Below, piece by piece: positions 7,569-14,153 of a DNA stretch of 16,966 bases; within the stretch, counting starts at the first letter, position 1; every line of letters begins with the position of its first letter. Source of the stretch: Gemmatimonadota bacterium (GTDB lineage Bacteria; Gemmatimonadota; Gemmatimonadetes; Gemmatimonadales; GWC2-71-9); the NCBI GenBank assembly GCA_003222235.1, contig QHVD01000152.1, positions 1 to 16,966 of the forward strand, written 5' to 3'. The notes below the pieces were generated by a model that searched no databases, was not told where the DNA came from, and saw nothing but the letters and a program-made list of their open reading frames with translations. Made by a program: the position numbers and the translations under genes.

Positions 7569-8925
7569 TTGAGGGCTTCTGCACCAGGTAAACCGGCACC
7601 CCGAGCAACAGGAGTCCCGTTCCGACAAGCGCGTTCCTGGGATTCGCCAGCACCGCGCTCGCGACGACGTACAGGGCCGCAAGTACGAACAGTGCCGGCG
7701 TCCAGGGATAGCCGGGCACGCGGAACGCCCTGGGCGCCGCGCCCTCACCCGCGAGCCCCCTGTCCGCAGTGTGGAGGGGGAGAGGGGTGACGTCACGGGC
7801 CCTATAGATGAAGAGGCCGGCAACGGTCAGACCGAAGAATATCCAGTCCCCGAACGCGACGTAGTCCACGAGCTCGCTGAACGTTCCGGTCAACGCGAGC
7901 ACGATAGCCCAGGCCGCCTGAAACAGGATCGCCGCAGCCGGCGTGCGGTGGATGGGGTGCAGCTCGGCGAGCGCCCGGAAGAACACACCGTCCGCCGCCA
8001 TCGCCTGCAACACGCGCGGCGTCACGAGGATCACGAGGTTCAAGAACCCGAAGGTGGAGACCGCGATGCCCGCCGCGATCAGGGTGCCCCCGGCCGGTCC
8101 GAGCTGCGCGCGCATCAGGTCGGCCGCGGGCGCCGTGCTCGCCGCCAGCCCGGCGGGCCCGAGCACTCGCAGATAGGCGACGTTCGCGAGCAGGTAGACC
8201 GCCACGACCACCACGACGCCGAGCACCAACGCGCGCGGTAGGTTCTTCTCGGGCTCGACGATCTCCTCCGCGATGAAGTTGGTCTGCTGCCACCCCCCGT
8301 ATGTGAACAAGACGGGCACGAGTGCGGCACCCAAGGCCACCACCACATCCACCACCCCACCCCGGGCGGTAGAGGGCGGCAGAGGGCGGTAGGGGGCGGT
8401 AGAGGTCGCCGCGAAGACACCCGCGGCAATCAGCGTGGCGAGCGCAGCGAGCTTCAGAACGGTGAAGATGTTTTGCGTGAGCGCCGCCGGTCTCACGCCG
8501 ACATAGTTGATCCCCGAGAGTAGCACGATCGCGGCCGTAGCCACGGGGTCCGTGAGCCGCTCGGGAAGACCAAGCAGGGCCAGCGCGTAGCTAGCGAACG
8601 TCACCGCTACGGCCGCGATGGCGCCCGTCGCGATGACGAGCAGCAGCGCCCAGCCGTACAGAAAGGCCGGGAGCGGCCCCCATGTGTCCCGCAGATAGAC
8701 ATAGCCGCCACCGGCCTTGGGCCGCCGCTGGCCCAGCTCCCCGAAGCAAAACGCGCCGATCAGCGCCACGACGCCACCCAGGACCCACGCGATGAGCGTG
8801 AGCCCGGGCGAGCGCACTCGCTCGGCCACCGCCGCGGGCGTACGAAAGATGCCGCCGCCGATGATGCCGCCGACGACGGCCATCGTGCCGGAGAAGAGAC
8901 CGAGCCGCCGGGCGTAGGTGGTCAT
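7552..8925 (-). CDS. APC-family amino acid permease
   Basis: This is a membrane transporter of the amino acid-polyamine-organocation superfamily, most like LAT/basic-amino-acid exchangers, predicted to move amino acids across the inner membrane. The chosen ATG at 8925 gives MTTYARRLGLFSGTMAVVGG, and the next residues IIGGGIFRTP are the classic TM1 unwound substrate-binding motif. An upstream ATG at 9072 would translate through the 8944-9013 hairpin and is rejected. The 457-residue product has about 12 hydrophobic segments, with FTYGGWQQTNFIAEEIVEPE in the middle and FRVPGYPW before the last helices, both typical. Two repeat-derived stretches sit inside it: residues about 174-188 (a 10-bp tandem repeat) and about 379-395 (a palindrome-like insert). 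The last residues, SRVLTP, and the stop come from palindromic element A. The gene is monocistronic or leads the minus-strand run. Substrate is unknown. Confidence 0.9.
   Translation of the reverse strand: MTTYARRLGLFSGTMAVVGGIIGGGIFRTPAAVAERVRSPGLTLIAWVLGGVVALIGAFCFGELGQRRPKAGGGYVYLRDTWGPLPAFLYGWALLLVIATGAIAAVAVTFASYALALLGLPERLTDPVATAAIVLLSGINYVGVRPAALTQNIFTVLKLAALATLIAAGVFAATSTAPYRPLPPSTARGGVVDVVVALGAALVPVLFTYGGWQQTNFIAEEIVEPEKNLPRALVLGVVVVVAVYLLANVAYLRVLGPAGLAASTAPAADLMRAQLGPAGGTLIAAGIAVSTFGFLNLVILVTPRVLQAMAADGVFFRALAELHPIHRTPAAAILFQAAWAIVLALTGTFSELVDYVAFGDWIFFGLTVAGLFIYRARDVTPLPLHTADRGLAGEGAAPRAFRVPGYPWTPALFVLAALYVVASAVLANPRNALVGTGLLLLGVPVYLVQKPSRVLTP
7742..7792. repeat. Degenerate GC-rich palindromic repeat inside the permease gene
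   Basis: The stretch from CCCTCACCC to GAGAGGGGTGACG has the C-rich to G-rich polarity of the intergenic palindromes in this window. It encodes about 17 residues (near VTPLPLHTADRGLAGEGAA) in a loop just before the conserved FRVPGYPW motif. APC permeases normally have only a few residues between the preceding helix and this motif, so the stretch looks like an in-frame repeat insertion. The inverted-repeat match is imperfect. Confidence 0.5.
8364..8403. repeat. 10-bp tandem repeat, four units, inside the permease gene
   Basis: Four contiguous units of GGGCGGTAGA, the second with C for T and the third ending G, lie at 8364-8403. On the coding (minus) strand they encode a Pro/Ser/Thr-rich loop, STAPYRPLPPSTARGG, between two membrane segments. 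The unit length of 10 means that gain or loss of one copy would shift the reading frame. Confidence 0.85.
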
Positions 8926-8943
8926 GGGGCGGGGGAACCTAGA

Positions 8944-9013
8944 GGTGTCAGGTGTCAGGTGCCAGGTGTCGGGGCCGCCCCACCCCGACACCTGACACCC
9001 GACACCTGACACC
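8944..9013. repeat. Long hairpin built of heptamer repeats in the divergent intergenic region
   Basis: Left arm 8944-8974 consists of four heptamer units (GGTGTCA, GGTGTCA, GGTGCCA, GGTGTCG) plus GGG. Right arm 8983-9013 is its reverse complement with two mismatches in 31 positions. The loop is 8 bases (CCGCCCCA). It lies 18 bases upstream of the permease start and 84 bases upstream of the small-subunit gene start, in the only region that can hold the promoters of both divergent genes. Transcribed toward the permease, it would form a very stable 5'-UTR stem. It may be a mobile repeat or a regulatory structure. Confidence 0.85.
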
Positions 9014-9083
9014 CGCCCTGTTGCACCCCGTCCACACTTCCCTCGCCCCGCACCCCTCGCCAGTTTTGGCAACGCTCATCGTC

Positions 9084-9088
9084 AGGAG
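9084..9088 (+). promoter_or_regulatory. Ribosome binding site of the small-subunit gene
   Basis: AGGAG sits nine bases before the ATG at 9098. It supports that start, since no other in-frame start with a comparable site is nearby. Confidence 0.75.
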
Positions 9089-9097
9089 TCGCTCTCG

Positions 9098-9553
9098 ATG
9101 TCCCCAATCACCTTCGTGGTCAACGGCAAGTCCCGGACGGTCTCGGTCGCCCCCGACACCCCACTGCTCTGGGTCCTGCGCGACACGCTCGGTCTCACCG
9201 GCACCAAGTTCGGGTGCGGCATCGCCCAGTGCGGCGCCTGTACGGTGCATCTGGACGGCGTCGCGACCCGTACCTGCGTCCTGCCCGTCTCCGCCGTCGC
9301 CGGCAAGCGCGTCACGACGATCGAAGGCCTGTCGACGAATCGCAGCCACGCGGTCCAAAAGGCCTGGATCGAGGAAGACGTGCCGCAGTGCGGCTACTGC
9401 CAGTCCGGTCAGATCATGGCCGCGGCGGCCCTGCTCGCGAAAAATCCCCATCCCAGCGACCAGGACATCGACGCCGCCATGACGAACATCTGTCGCTGCG
9501 GCACCTATCAGCGGATTCGCGCCGCCATTCACCGAGTGGCGCAGGGCGCGTGA
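9098..9553 (+). CDS. [2Fe-2S] small subunit of an isoquinoline 1-oxidoreductase-type molybdenum hydroxylase (IorA-like)
   Basis: This 151-residue protein carries the electron-transfer clusters of the xanthine oxidase family. The plant-ferredoxin-like domain has Cys40, Cys45, Cys48 and Cys60 (in CGIAQCGACTVHLDG and RTC). The helical second-cluster domain has Cys98, Cys101, Cys132 and Cys134 (in CGYCQSG and ICRCGTY). All eight ligands are present. The length is that of stand-alone small subunits such as IorA. It has no signal peptide. If the large subunits are exported by the Tat system, it would have to travel with them. The start is supported by AGGAG at 9084-9088. The stop is followed one base later by the ATG of the first large subunit, so the pair is translationally linked. 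It is the only such subunit in the window, against three large subunits. The generic role is firm; the substrate is unknown. Confidence 0.93.
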   Translation: MSPITFVVNGKSRTVSVAPDTPLLWVLRDTLGLTGTKFGCGIAQCGACTVHLDGVATRTCVLPVSAVAGKRVTTIEGLSTNRSHAVQKAWIEEDVPQCGYCQSGQIMAAAALLAKNPHPSDQDIDAAMTNICRCGTYQRIRAAIHRVAQGA

Positions 9554-9554
9554 C

Positions 9555-11696
9555 ATGAGAGCCAACGCGGAAGTCACCCGGCGCGAGTTCCTCCAGGCGG
9601 CTTCGGTCGCCGGCGCCGGGCTGGTGATCGGCTTCCACCTGCCCTCGCGGCCCCGCATCGGTGCGGCCCCCCCCCCGTCCGAGCCATTCGCGCCTAACGC
9701 GTGGTTACGCATCAATCCTGACGACAGGGTGCTGATCCTGGTGGATCGCTCCGAGATGGGCCAGGGGGTCGCGACCGCGCTGCCGATGCTCGTCGCCGAG
9801 GAGCTGGAGGCGGACTGGTCGAAGATCGTGATCGAGTTCGCCCCGGCGGACAAGGCCTACATCAATCCCCTGTTCGGCATGCAGGGAACCGGCGGCAGCA
9901 CGAGCGTGCGCGCGGCCTGGGCCCCCCTGCGCAAAGCCGGCGCTGCGGCCCGGGAGATGCTGACTTCGGCGGCTGCACAGACCTGGGGTGTCGACAAGTC
10001 CGAGTGCCGCGCGGAGCAGGGCGCGGTGGTCCACCCGGCGAGCAATCGGCGGTTGACGTACGGGCAGCTCGTCGCGAAGGCGGCGACGCTCCCCGTGCCG
10101 CAGGACGTGCCGCTCAAGGATCCGAAGGATTGGAAGCTCCTCGGCACGTCGGCCACGCGACTCGACACGCCGCCCAAGGTGGACGGTACGGCGGAGTTCG
10201 GGATCGACGTCAAGGTCCCGGGGATGCTCGTGGCGGTGGTGGCGCGCTGTCCCGTGTTCGGGGGCAAGGCGGCGGGCTTCGACGCCGCGAAAGCCAAAGC
10301 CGTTCCAGGCGTGAGCCACGTCGTGCCGATCTCGTCCGGCGTCGCCGTGGTGGCGAACGGCTACTGGCCCGCGAAGAAGGGCCGGGACTCACTCGGGATC
10401 ACCTGGGACGAAGGGCCCAACGCCGCCGTCACGAGCGCGAGCGTCTCACAGCTCCTGACCGAGCGCGCCGGCCAGGCGGGGGTGGTCGCGCGCCACGACG
10501 GCGATCCCGACGCGGGGCGCGCCGCAGCCGCGACGAAGCTCGACGCGGACTATGAGCTGCCGTTCCTCGCGCACGCGACCATGGAGCCCATGAACTGCAC
10601 CGCCCACGTGCGCGCCGACGGCGTCGACATCTGGGCCCCCACCCAGTTCCAGACGGGCGTCCAGGGGCTCGGCGCCAAGATCGGTGGCGTGGCGCCGGAG
10701 AAGGTGACGGTGCACACGACTTACCTGGGCGGCGGCTTCGGCCGGCGCTTCGAGCTGGATTTCATCCAGGAAGCCCTGGAGACGTCGAAGGCGGTGGGTG
10801 CCCCGGTGAAGGTCGTGTGGTCGCGCGAGGACGACGTGCAGCACGACCAGTACCGCCCCGCCTGCGTCCACCGGCTGCAGGCGGGCCTCGATCCGAGCGG
10901 GCAGCCCGTCGTCTGGACGCATCGCATCGTGGCGCCGTCGATCATGGCGCGCGTGTTCCCCCAGTACGTGAAGAACGGGCTCGACGGAGAGGCGGTGGAA
11001 GGCGGCGTCGGGATGCCGTACGCGATCCCCAACGTGCATGTGGACTACCTGCTGACCGACACGGGCGTTCCGGTCGGGTTCTGGCGCTCGGTGAACAACA
11101 GCTTCAACGCGTTCGTCGTCGAGGGCTTCATTGACGAGCTGGCGCATGCCGCACGCAAGGACCCGTATGAGTACCGTCGCGACCTGCTCGCCAAAGCACC
11201 CCGACACCTCGGCGTCTTGAACCTCGCGGCGAGCAAGGCGGGCTGGGGCTCGCCGCCGCCCGCCGGCCGCTCGCGCGGCATCGCGGTGTGGAAAGCGTTC
11301 GAGAGCTACGTCGCCGAAGTGGCCGAGATCTCCATCGCAAAGGATGGCGCGGTGCGCGTGCATCGCGTCGTGTGCGCCGTAGACTGCGGGCCGGTCGTGA
11401 ATCCCGCCATCGTCGAGGCCCAGATGCAGGGCGGGATCGTGTACGGCCTCACCGCCGCGCTGTGGGGCGAGATCACCATCGACAAGGGACGCGTGAAGCA
11501 GAGCAACTTCCACGACTATCGGATGCTGCGGATGGCCGACATGCCGGAGGTCGAAGTGCACATCGTGCCGAGCACGGATACGCAGGGCGGCGTCGGCGAG
11601 CCGGGCACGCCGCCGATCGCGCCGGCCGTCTGCAACGCGATCTTTGCCGCCACGGGAAAACGGATCAGAAAGCTGCCGATTGGAAGGGTGGTGTAG
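9555..11696 (+). CDS. Molybdopterin-binding large subunit, IorB-like, paralogue 1
   Basis: The 713-residue catalytic subunit of a molybdenum hydroxylase in the isoquinoline-oxidoreductase/xanthine-oxidase family would hydroxylate an aldehyde or N-heterocycle using water. The N-terminus has a twin-arginine-like motif, TRREFLQAASVAGAGLVIGF, suggesting Tat export or membrane association. Family marks are EMGQGVATALPMLVAEELE near residues 64-82, EPMNCTAHVR, the Moco-contact motif GGGFGRR at 392-398, and GFWRSVNNSFNAFVVE. The predicted catalytic Glu682 is in GVGEPGTPP. It starts one base after the small-subunit gene, so this is the obvious partner pair. It lacks the roughly 11-residue insert near residue 255 found in paralogues 2 and 3. 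A run of ten C at 9667-9676, just after the signal region, is a slippage-prone spot. The substrate cannot be deduced. Confidence 0.92.
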   Translation: MRANAEVTRREFLQAASVAGAGLVIGFHLPSRPRIGAAPPPSEPFAPNAWLRINPDDRVLILVDRSEMGQGVATALPMLVAEELEADWSKIVIEFAPADKAYINPLFGMQGTGGSTSVRAAWAPLRKAGAAAREMLTSAAAQTWGVDKSECRAEQGAVVHPASNRRLTYGQLVAKAATLPVPQDVPLKDPKDWKLLGTSATRLDTPPKVDGTAEFGIDVKVPGMLVAVVARCPVFGGKAAGFDAAKAKAVPGVSHVVPISSGVAVVANGYWPAKKGRDSLGITWDEGPNAAVTSASVSQLLTERAGQAGVVARHDGDPDAGRAAAATKLDADYELPFLAHATMEPMNCTAHVRADGVDIWAPTQFQTGVQGLGAKIGGVAPEKVTVHTTYLGGGFGRRFELDFIQEALETSKAVGAPVKVVWSREDDVQHDQYRPACVHRLQAGLDPSGQPVVWTHRIVAPSIMARVFPQYVKNGLDGEAVEGGVGMPYAIPNVHVDYLLTDTGVPVGFWRSVNNSFNAFVVEGFIDELAHAARKDPYEYRRDLLAKAPRHLGVLNLAASKAGWGSPPPAGRSRGIAVWKAFESYVAEVAEISIAKDGAVRVHRVVCAVDCGPVVNPAIVEAQMQGGIVYGLTAALWGEITIDKGRVKQSNFHDYRMLRMADMPEVEVHIVPSTDTQGGVGEPGTPPIAPAVCNAIFAATGKRIRKLPIGRVV

Positions 11697-11711
11697 GCAG
11701 GGGGCACCCTC

Positions 11712-13874
11712 ATGAACTCGAACGTCACCCGCCGCGACTTCGTCAAGACCGGCGCCGGTCTCGTCATCGCGTTCCATCTCCCGCCAGGTGTGGCCGCGGG
11801 CTCATCGCCCGCAGCGGCCGGTCCGGGCTTCGCCCCCAACGCGTGGCTCCGCGTGGGCACCGACGGCATCGTGACCCTCACCGTCGACAAGTCGGAGATG
11901 GGCCAGGGATCGCAGACCGGCCTGGCGATGATCCTCGCCGAGGAGCTCGAGGCAGACTGGTCCACGGTGCGACTCGGACCGATGCCGGAGAACCCGGCGG
12001 GATGGTCGCGGACGATGCGGACGGGTGGCAGCAACGCGATCCGCAGCTCGTGGGAGCCGCTGCGCGCGGCGGGCGCGGCCGCCCGGGAGATGCTGGTCAC
12101 GGCTGCGGCGGAGGCGTGGAACGTGGACCGCGCGACCTGCCGCGCCGAACGGGGCACGGTGGTTCACGGGCCCAGCGGGCGGCGCCTGTCGTACGGCAAG
12201 CTCGCCGCGAAAACTGCAAAGCTCCCAGTGCCGCAGCATGCGCCCCTCAAGGATCCGCAAGAGTTCCGGCTGCTGGGCACGCGCGTGGCACGGCTCGACA
12301 CGCCGGGCAAGGTGGACGGGAGCGCCGTCTTCGGGATCGACGTGACAGTCCCGGGCATGCTCATCGCCTCGATCGAGCGCTCTCCCGTGCTCGGCGGCCG
12401 TGTGAGACGCTTCAACGCCGCACGCGCCCGGGCGATGCCCGGGGTGCGGCACGTGCTGGAGCTGGCGCCGAGCTCGTGGATCGGCACTAACGGCGCGTGG
12501 GCGGCGGGGTGCGCGGCCGGCGTCGCGGTGGTAGCGGACACCTATTGGCAGGCAGTCCAGGGGCGGCGGGTCCTCGAGGTCGAATGGGACGAGGGAGAAG
12601 CGGCCACGCTCGACTCGGCGGGGGTCCGAGCACAGCTCGCCGCGCTCGGCGATCAGGCGGGCGTGGTGGCCCACGCCCATGGCGACGCCGCGGCTGCGGT
12701 CGCGGGCGCCGCCAAGCGCATCGAGGCGGCGTACGAGGTCCCGTTCCTGCACCACGCCACCATGGAGCCGATGAACTGCACCGCCTACGTGCGCGCCGAC
12801 AGCGCTGACGTGTGGGCGCCGACGCAGAACCAGGGTGACGCGCAACGCGTCGCGGCCGATGTGGCCGGCATGCCCAAGGAGAAGGTCCGGATCCACACGA
12901 CCTTCTCGGGCGGTGGGTTCGGGCGGCGGCTCGAGCCCGACTTCGTCTCCGAGGCGGTGCGGGTGTCCAAGGCCGTCGGCGCCCCGGTGAAGGTGATCTG
13001 GTCGCGCGAGGACGACATGCGCAATGGATTCTACCGCCCGGCGAGCTACAATCGCCTCGCAGCCGGGCTCGACGCCTCGGGCCGGCCGGTCGCATGGACG
13101 CATCGCATCGCCGGGACGCCGCTGCGGCTCAAGTTCGGACCCCTGGAGAAGGGCCTGGACGACAGCCTCGTGGACGGCGCCGACAGCCTTCCGTACGCGA
13201 TCCCGAACGTGTTCGTGGATCAGGTCGTGCTCGAGCTGCCGGCAGTGCCGCGGGGGCCGTGGCGCTCAGTGGGCGTCTCGCACAACGGCTTCGTGACCGA
13301 GTGCTTCCTCGACGAGATCGCCGCGGGGGGCGGGCGGGATCCGTTCGAGTTGCGGCGCGAGCTACTGCGCGACAAGCCGCGCCACCTCCGGACCCTCGAG
13401 CTCGCGGCCGAGAAGGCCGGCTGGAGCACGCCGCTTCCGGCGGGCCGGGGCCGCGGGATCGCGCTCGCGGAGTGGGGACCGACGGTCTGTGCCGAGGTGG
13501 CCGAGGTCTCGGTGGACGCGGACGGCTCGGTCCGCGTTCCCCGCGTGGCGTGCGCCGTGGACTGCGGTCCGGCGGTGAACGTCGGCCAGATCGAGGCGCA
13601 GATGCAGGGCGGCATCGTGTTCGGCCTCTCGGCAGCGCTGTACGGCGAGATCACCCTCGAGCGCGGCCGCGTCGTGCAGGGAAACTTCGACACCTATCCG
13701 ATGGTCCTGATGCCCGAAGCGCCCGTGGTGGAGGTCTACATCGTCCCGAGCAACGACGCGCAGGGCGGCACCGGCGAGCCGGCCGTGCCACCGATCGCGC
13801 CCGCCGTCTGCAACGCGATCTTTGCTGCCACAGGAAAACGGATCAGAAAGCTGCCGATCGGGAAAGTCGTGTAG
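11712..13874 (+). CDS. Molybdopterin-binding large subunit, IorB-like, paralogue 2
   Basis: This 720-residue second copy starts 15 bases after paralogue 1, with a G-rich ribosome site (AGGGGG) about six bases before the ATG. The N-terminus NVTRRDFVKTGAGLVIAFHL is twin-arginine-like. Motifs are EMGQGSQTGLAMILAEELEA, EPMNCTAYVR, the Moco motif GGGFGRR at 400-406 and the predicted catalytic Glu689 in GTGEPAVPP. The residue before GGGFGRR is Ser, where paralogues 1 and 3 have Leu. An insert around residues 255-268 (SSWIGTNGAWAAGCAAG) with a Cys is shared with paralogue 3 only. There is no small-subunit gene of its own, so it would have to use the IorA-like protein encoded at 9098. Near-identity with paralogue 3 over the first 45 codons and over the 3' 66 bases suggests recent duplication or gene conversion. 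It appears intact. Confidence 0.9.
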   Translation: MNSNVTRRDFVKTGAGLVIAFHLPPGVAAGSSPAAAGPGFAPNAWLRVGTDGIVTLTVDKSEMGQGSQTGLAMILAEELEADWSTVRLGPMPENPAGWSRTMRTGGSNAIRSSWEPLRAAGAAAREMLVTAAAEAWNVDRATCRAERGTVVHGPSGRRLSYGKLAAKTAKLPVPQHAPLKDPQEFRLLGTRVARLDTPGKVDGSAVFGIDVTVPGMLIASIERSPVLGGRVRRFNAARARAMPGVRHVLELAPSSWIGTNGAWAAGCAAGVAVVADTYWQAVQGRRVLEVEWDEGEAATLDSAGVRAQLAALGDQAGVVAHAHGDAAAAVAGAAKRIEAAYEVPFLHHATMEPMNCTAYVRADSADVWAPTQNQGDAQRVAADVAGMPKEKVRIHTTFSGGGFGRRLEPDFVSEAVRVSKAVGAPVKVIWSREDDMRNGFYRPASYNRLAAGLDASGRPVAWTHRIAGTPLRLKFGPLEKGLDDSLVDGADSLPYAIPNVFVDQVVLELPAVPRGPWRSVGVSHNGFVTECFLDEIAAGGGRDPFELRRELLRDKPRHLRTLELAAEKAGWSTPLPAGRGRGIALAEWGPTVCAEVAEVSVDADGSVRVPRVACAVDCGPAVNVGQIEAQMQGGIVFGLSAALYGEITLERGRVVQGNFDTYPMVLMPEAPVVEVYIVPSNDAQGGTGEPAVPPIAPAVCNAIFAATGKRIRKLPIGKVV

Positions 13875-13916
13875 ACGGAATCCGGCCACCGGGAAGTGAG
13901 GATCGGGAAGTGACGT

Positions 13917-14049
13917 ACACGGGCGAGTCGTTGTTACAGGGGCGAGTCGTTGTTACACGGGCGAGCCGTTATTACACGGGCGAGCCGTTATTACACGGGC
14001 GAGCCGTTGTTACACGGGCGACCATTCGTTCCAGGTGCGAGCATTCGTT
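13917..14049. repeat. 19-bp tandem repeat, seven units, between paralogues 2 and 3
   Basis: Units of the form ACACGGGCGAGCCGTTRTT start at 13917, 13936, 13955, 13974, 13993, 14012 and 14031. Units 1-5 are nearly identical (variants at the third, twelfth and seventeenth bases), and units 6-7 are degenerate (CGACCATTCGTT, CGAGCATTCGTT). There are no spacers, so this is not a CRISPR array. It ends one base before the 84-bp element. A non-identical pair of GGGAAGTGA copies (about 13890-13915) precedes it. Confidence 0.92.
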
Positions 14050-14050
14050 T

Positions 14051-14134
14051 TATGAGGGACTGAAGTCCCTGCTCGGCGCGGGGTGCGTCCTTAAGGGCGC
14101 GCTGCCGCCGAGTCCGGACTTCAGTCCGTCATAA
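14051..14134. repeat. 84-bp nested palindromic element, family B, copy 1
   Basis: Left end TATGAGGGACTGAAGTCCCT is an imperfect inverted repeat of the right end GGACTTCAGTCCGTCATAA, and both ends carry their own small palindrome (GGACTGAAGTCC and its mirror). In the centre is GTGCGTCCTTAAGG followed by a GC-rich arm. Compared with copy 2 (16412-16495) there are six differences in 84 positions, counted by eye. It lies 19 bases upstream of the start of paralogue 3. Confidence 0.9.
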
Positions 14135-14140
14135 CCACAC

Positions 14141-14151
14141 GAAGGGGGGGG
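14141..14151 (+). promoter_or_regulatory. G-rich ribosome binding region with a run of eight G before paralogue 3
   Basis: GAA followed by eight G (14144-14151) ends two bases before the ATG at 14154. The homopolymer forms the only plausible Shine-Dalgarno region for this start. Slippage in the run would alter spacing and so possibly translation strength. Confidence 0.5.
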
Positions 14152-14153
14152 TC

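Noticed and set aside
8926..9072. Upstream start for the permease at 9072
   Set aside because: The extra 49 residues are translated from the heptamer hairpin and do not resemble a permease N-terminus; the ATG at 8925 gives the expected start before TM1.
9014..9083. Sigma-70 promoter for the small-subunit gene
   Set aside because: TTGCAC occurs near 9021, but no convincing -10 box follows at normal spacing.
13917..14049. Possible CRISPR array
   Set aside because: Units are contiguous 19-mers with no spacers and no cas genes nearby.
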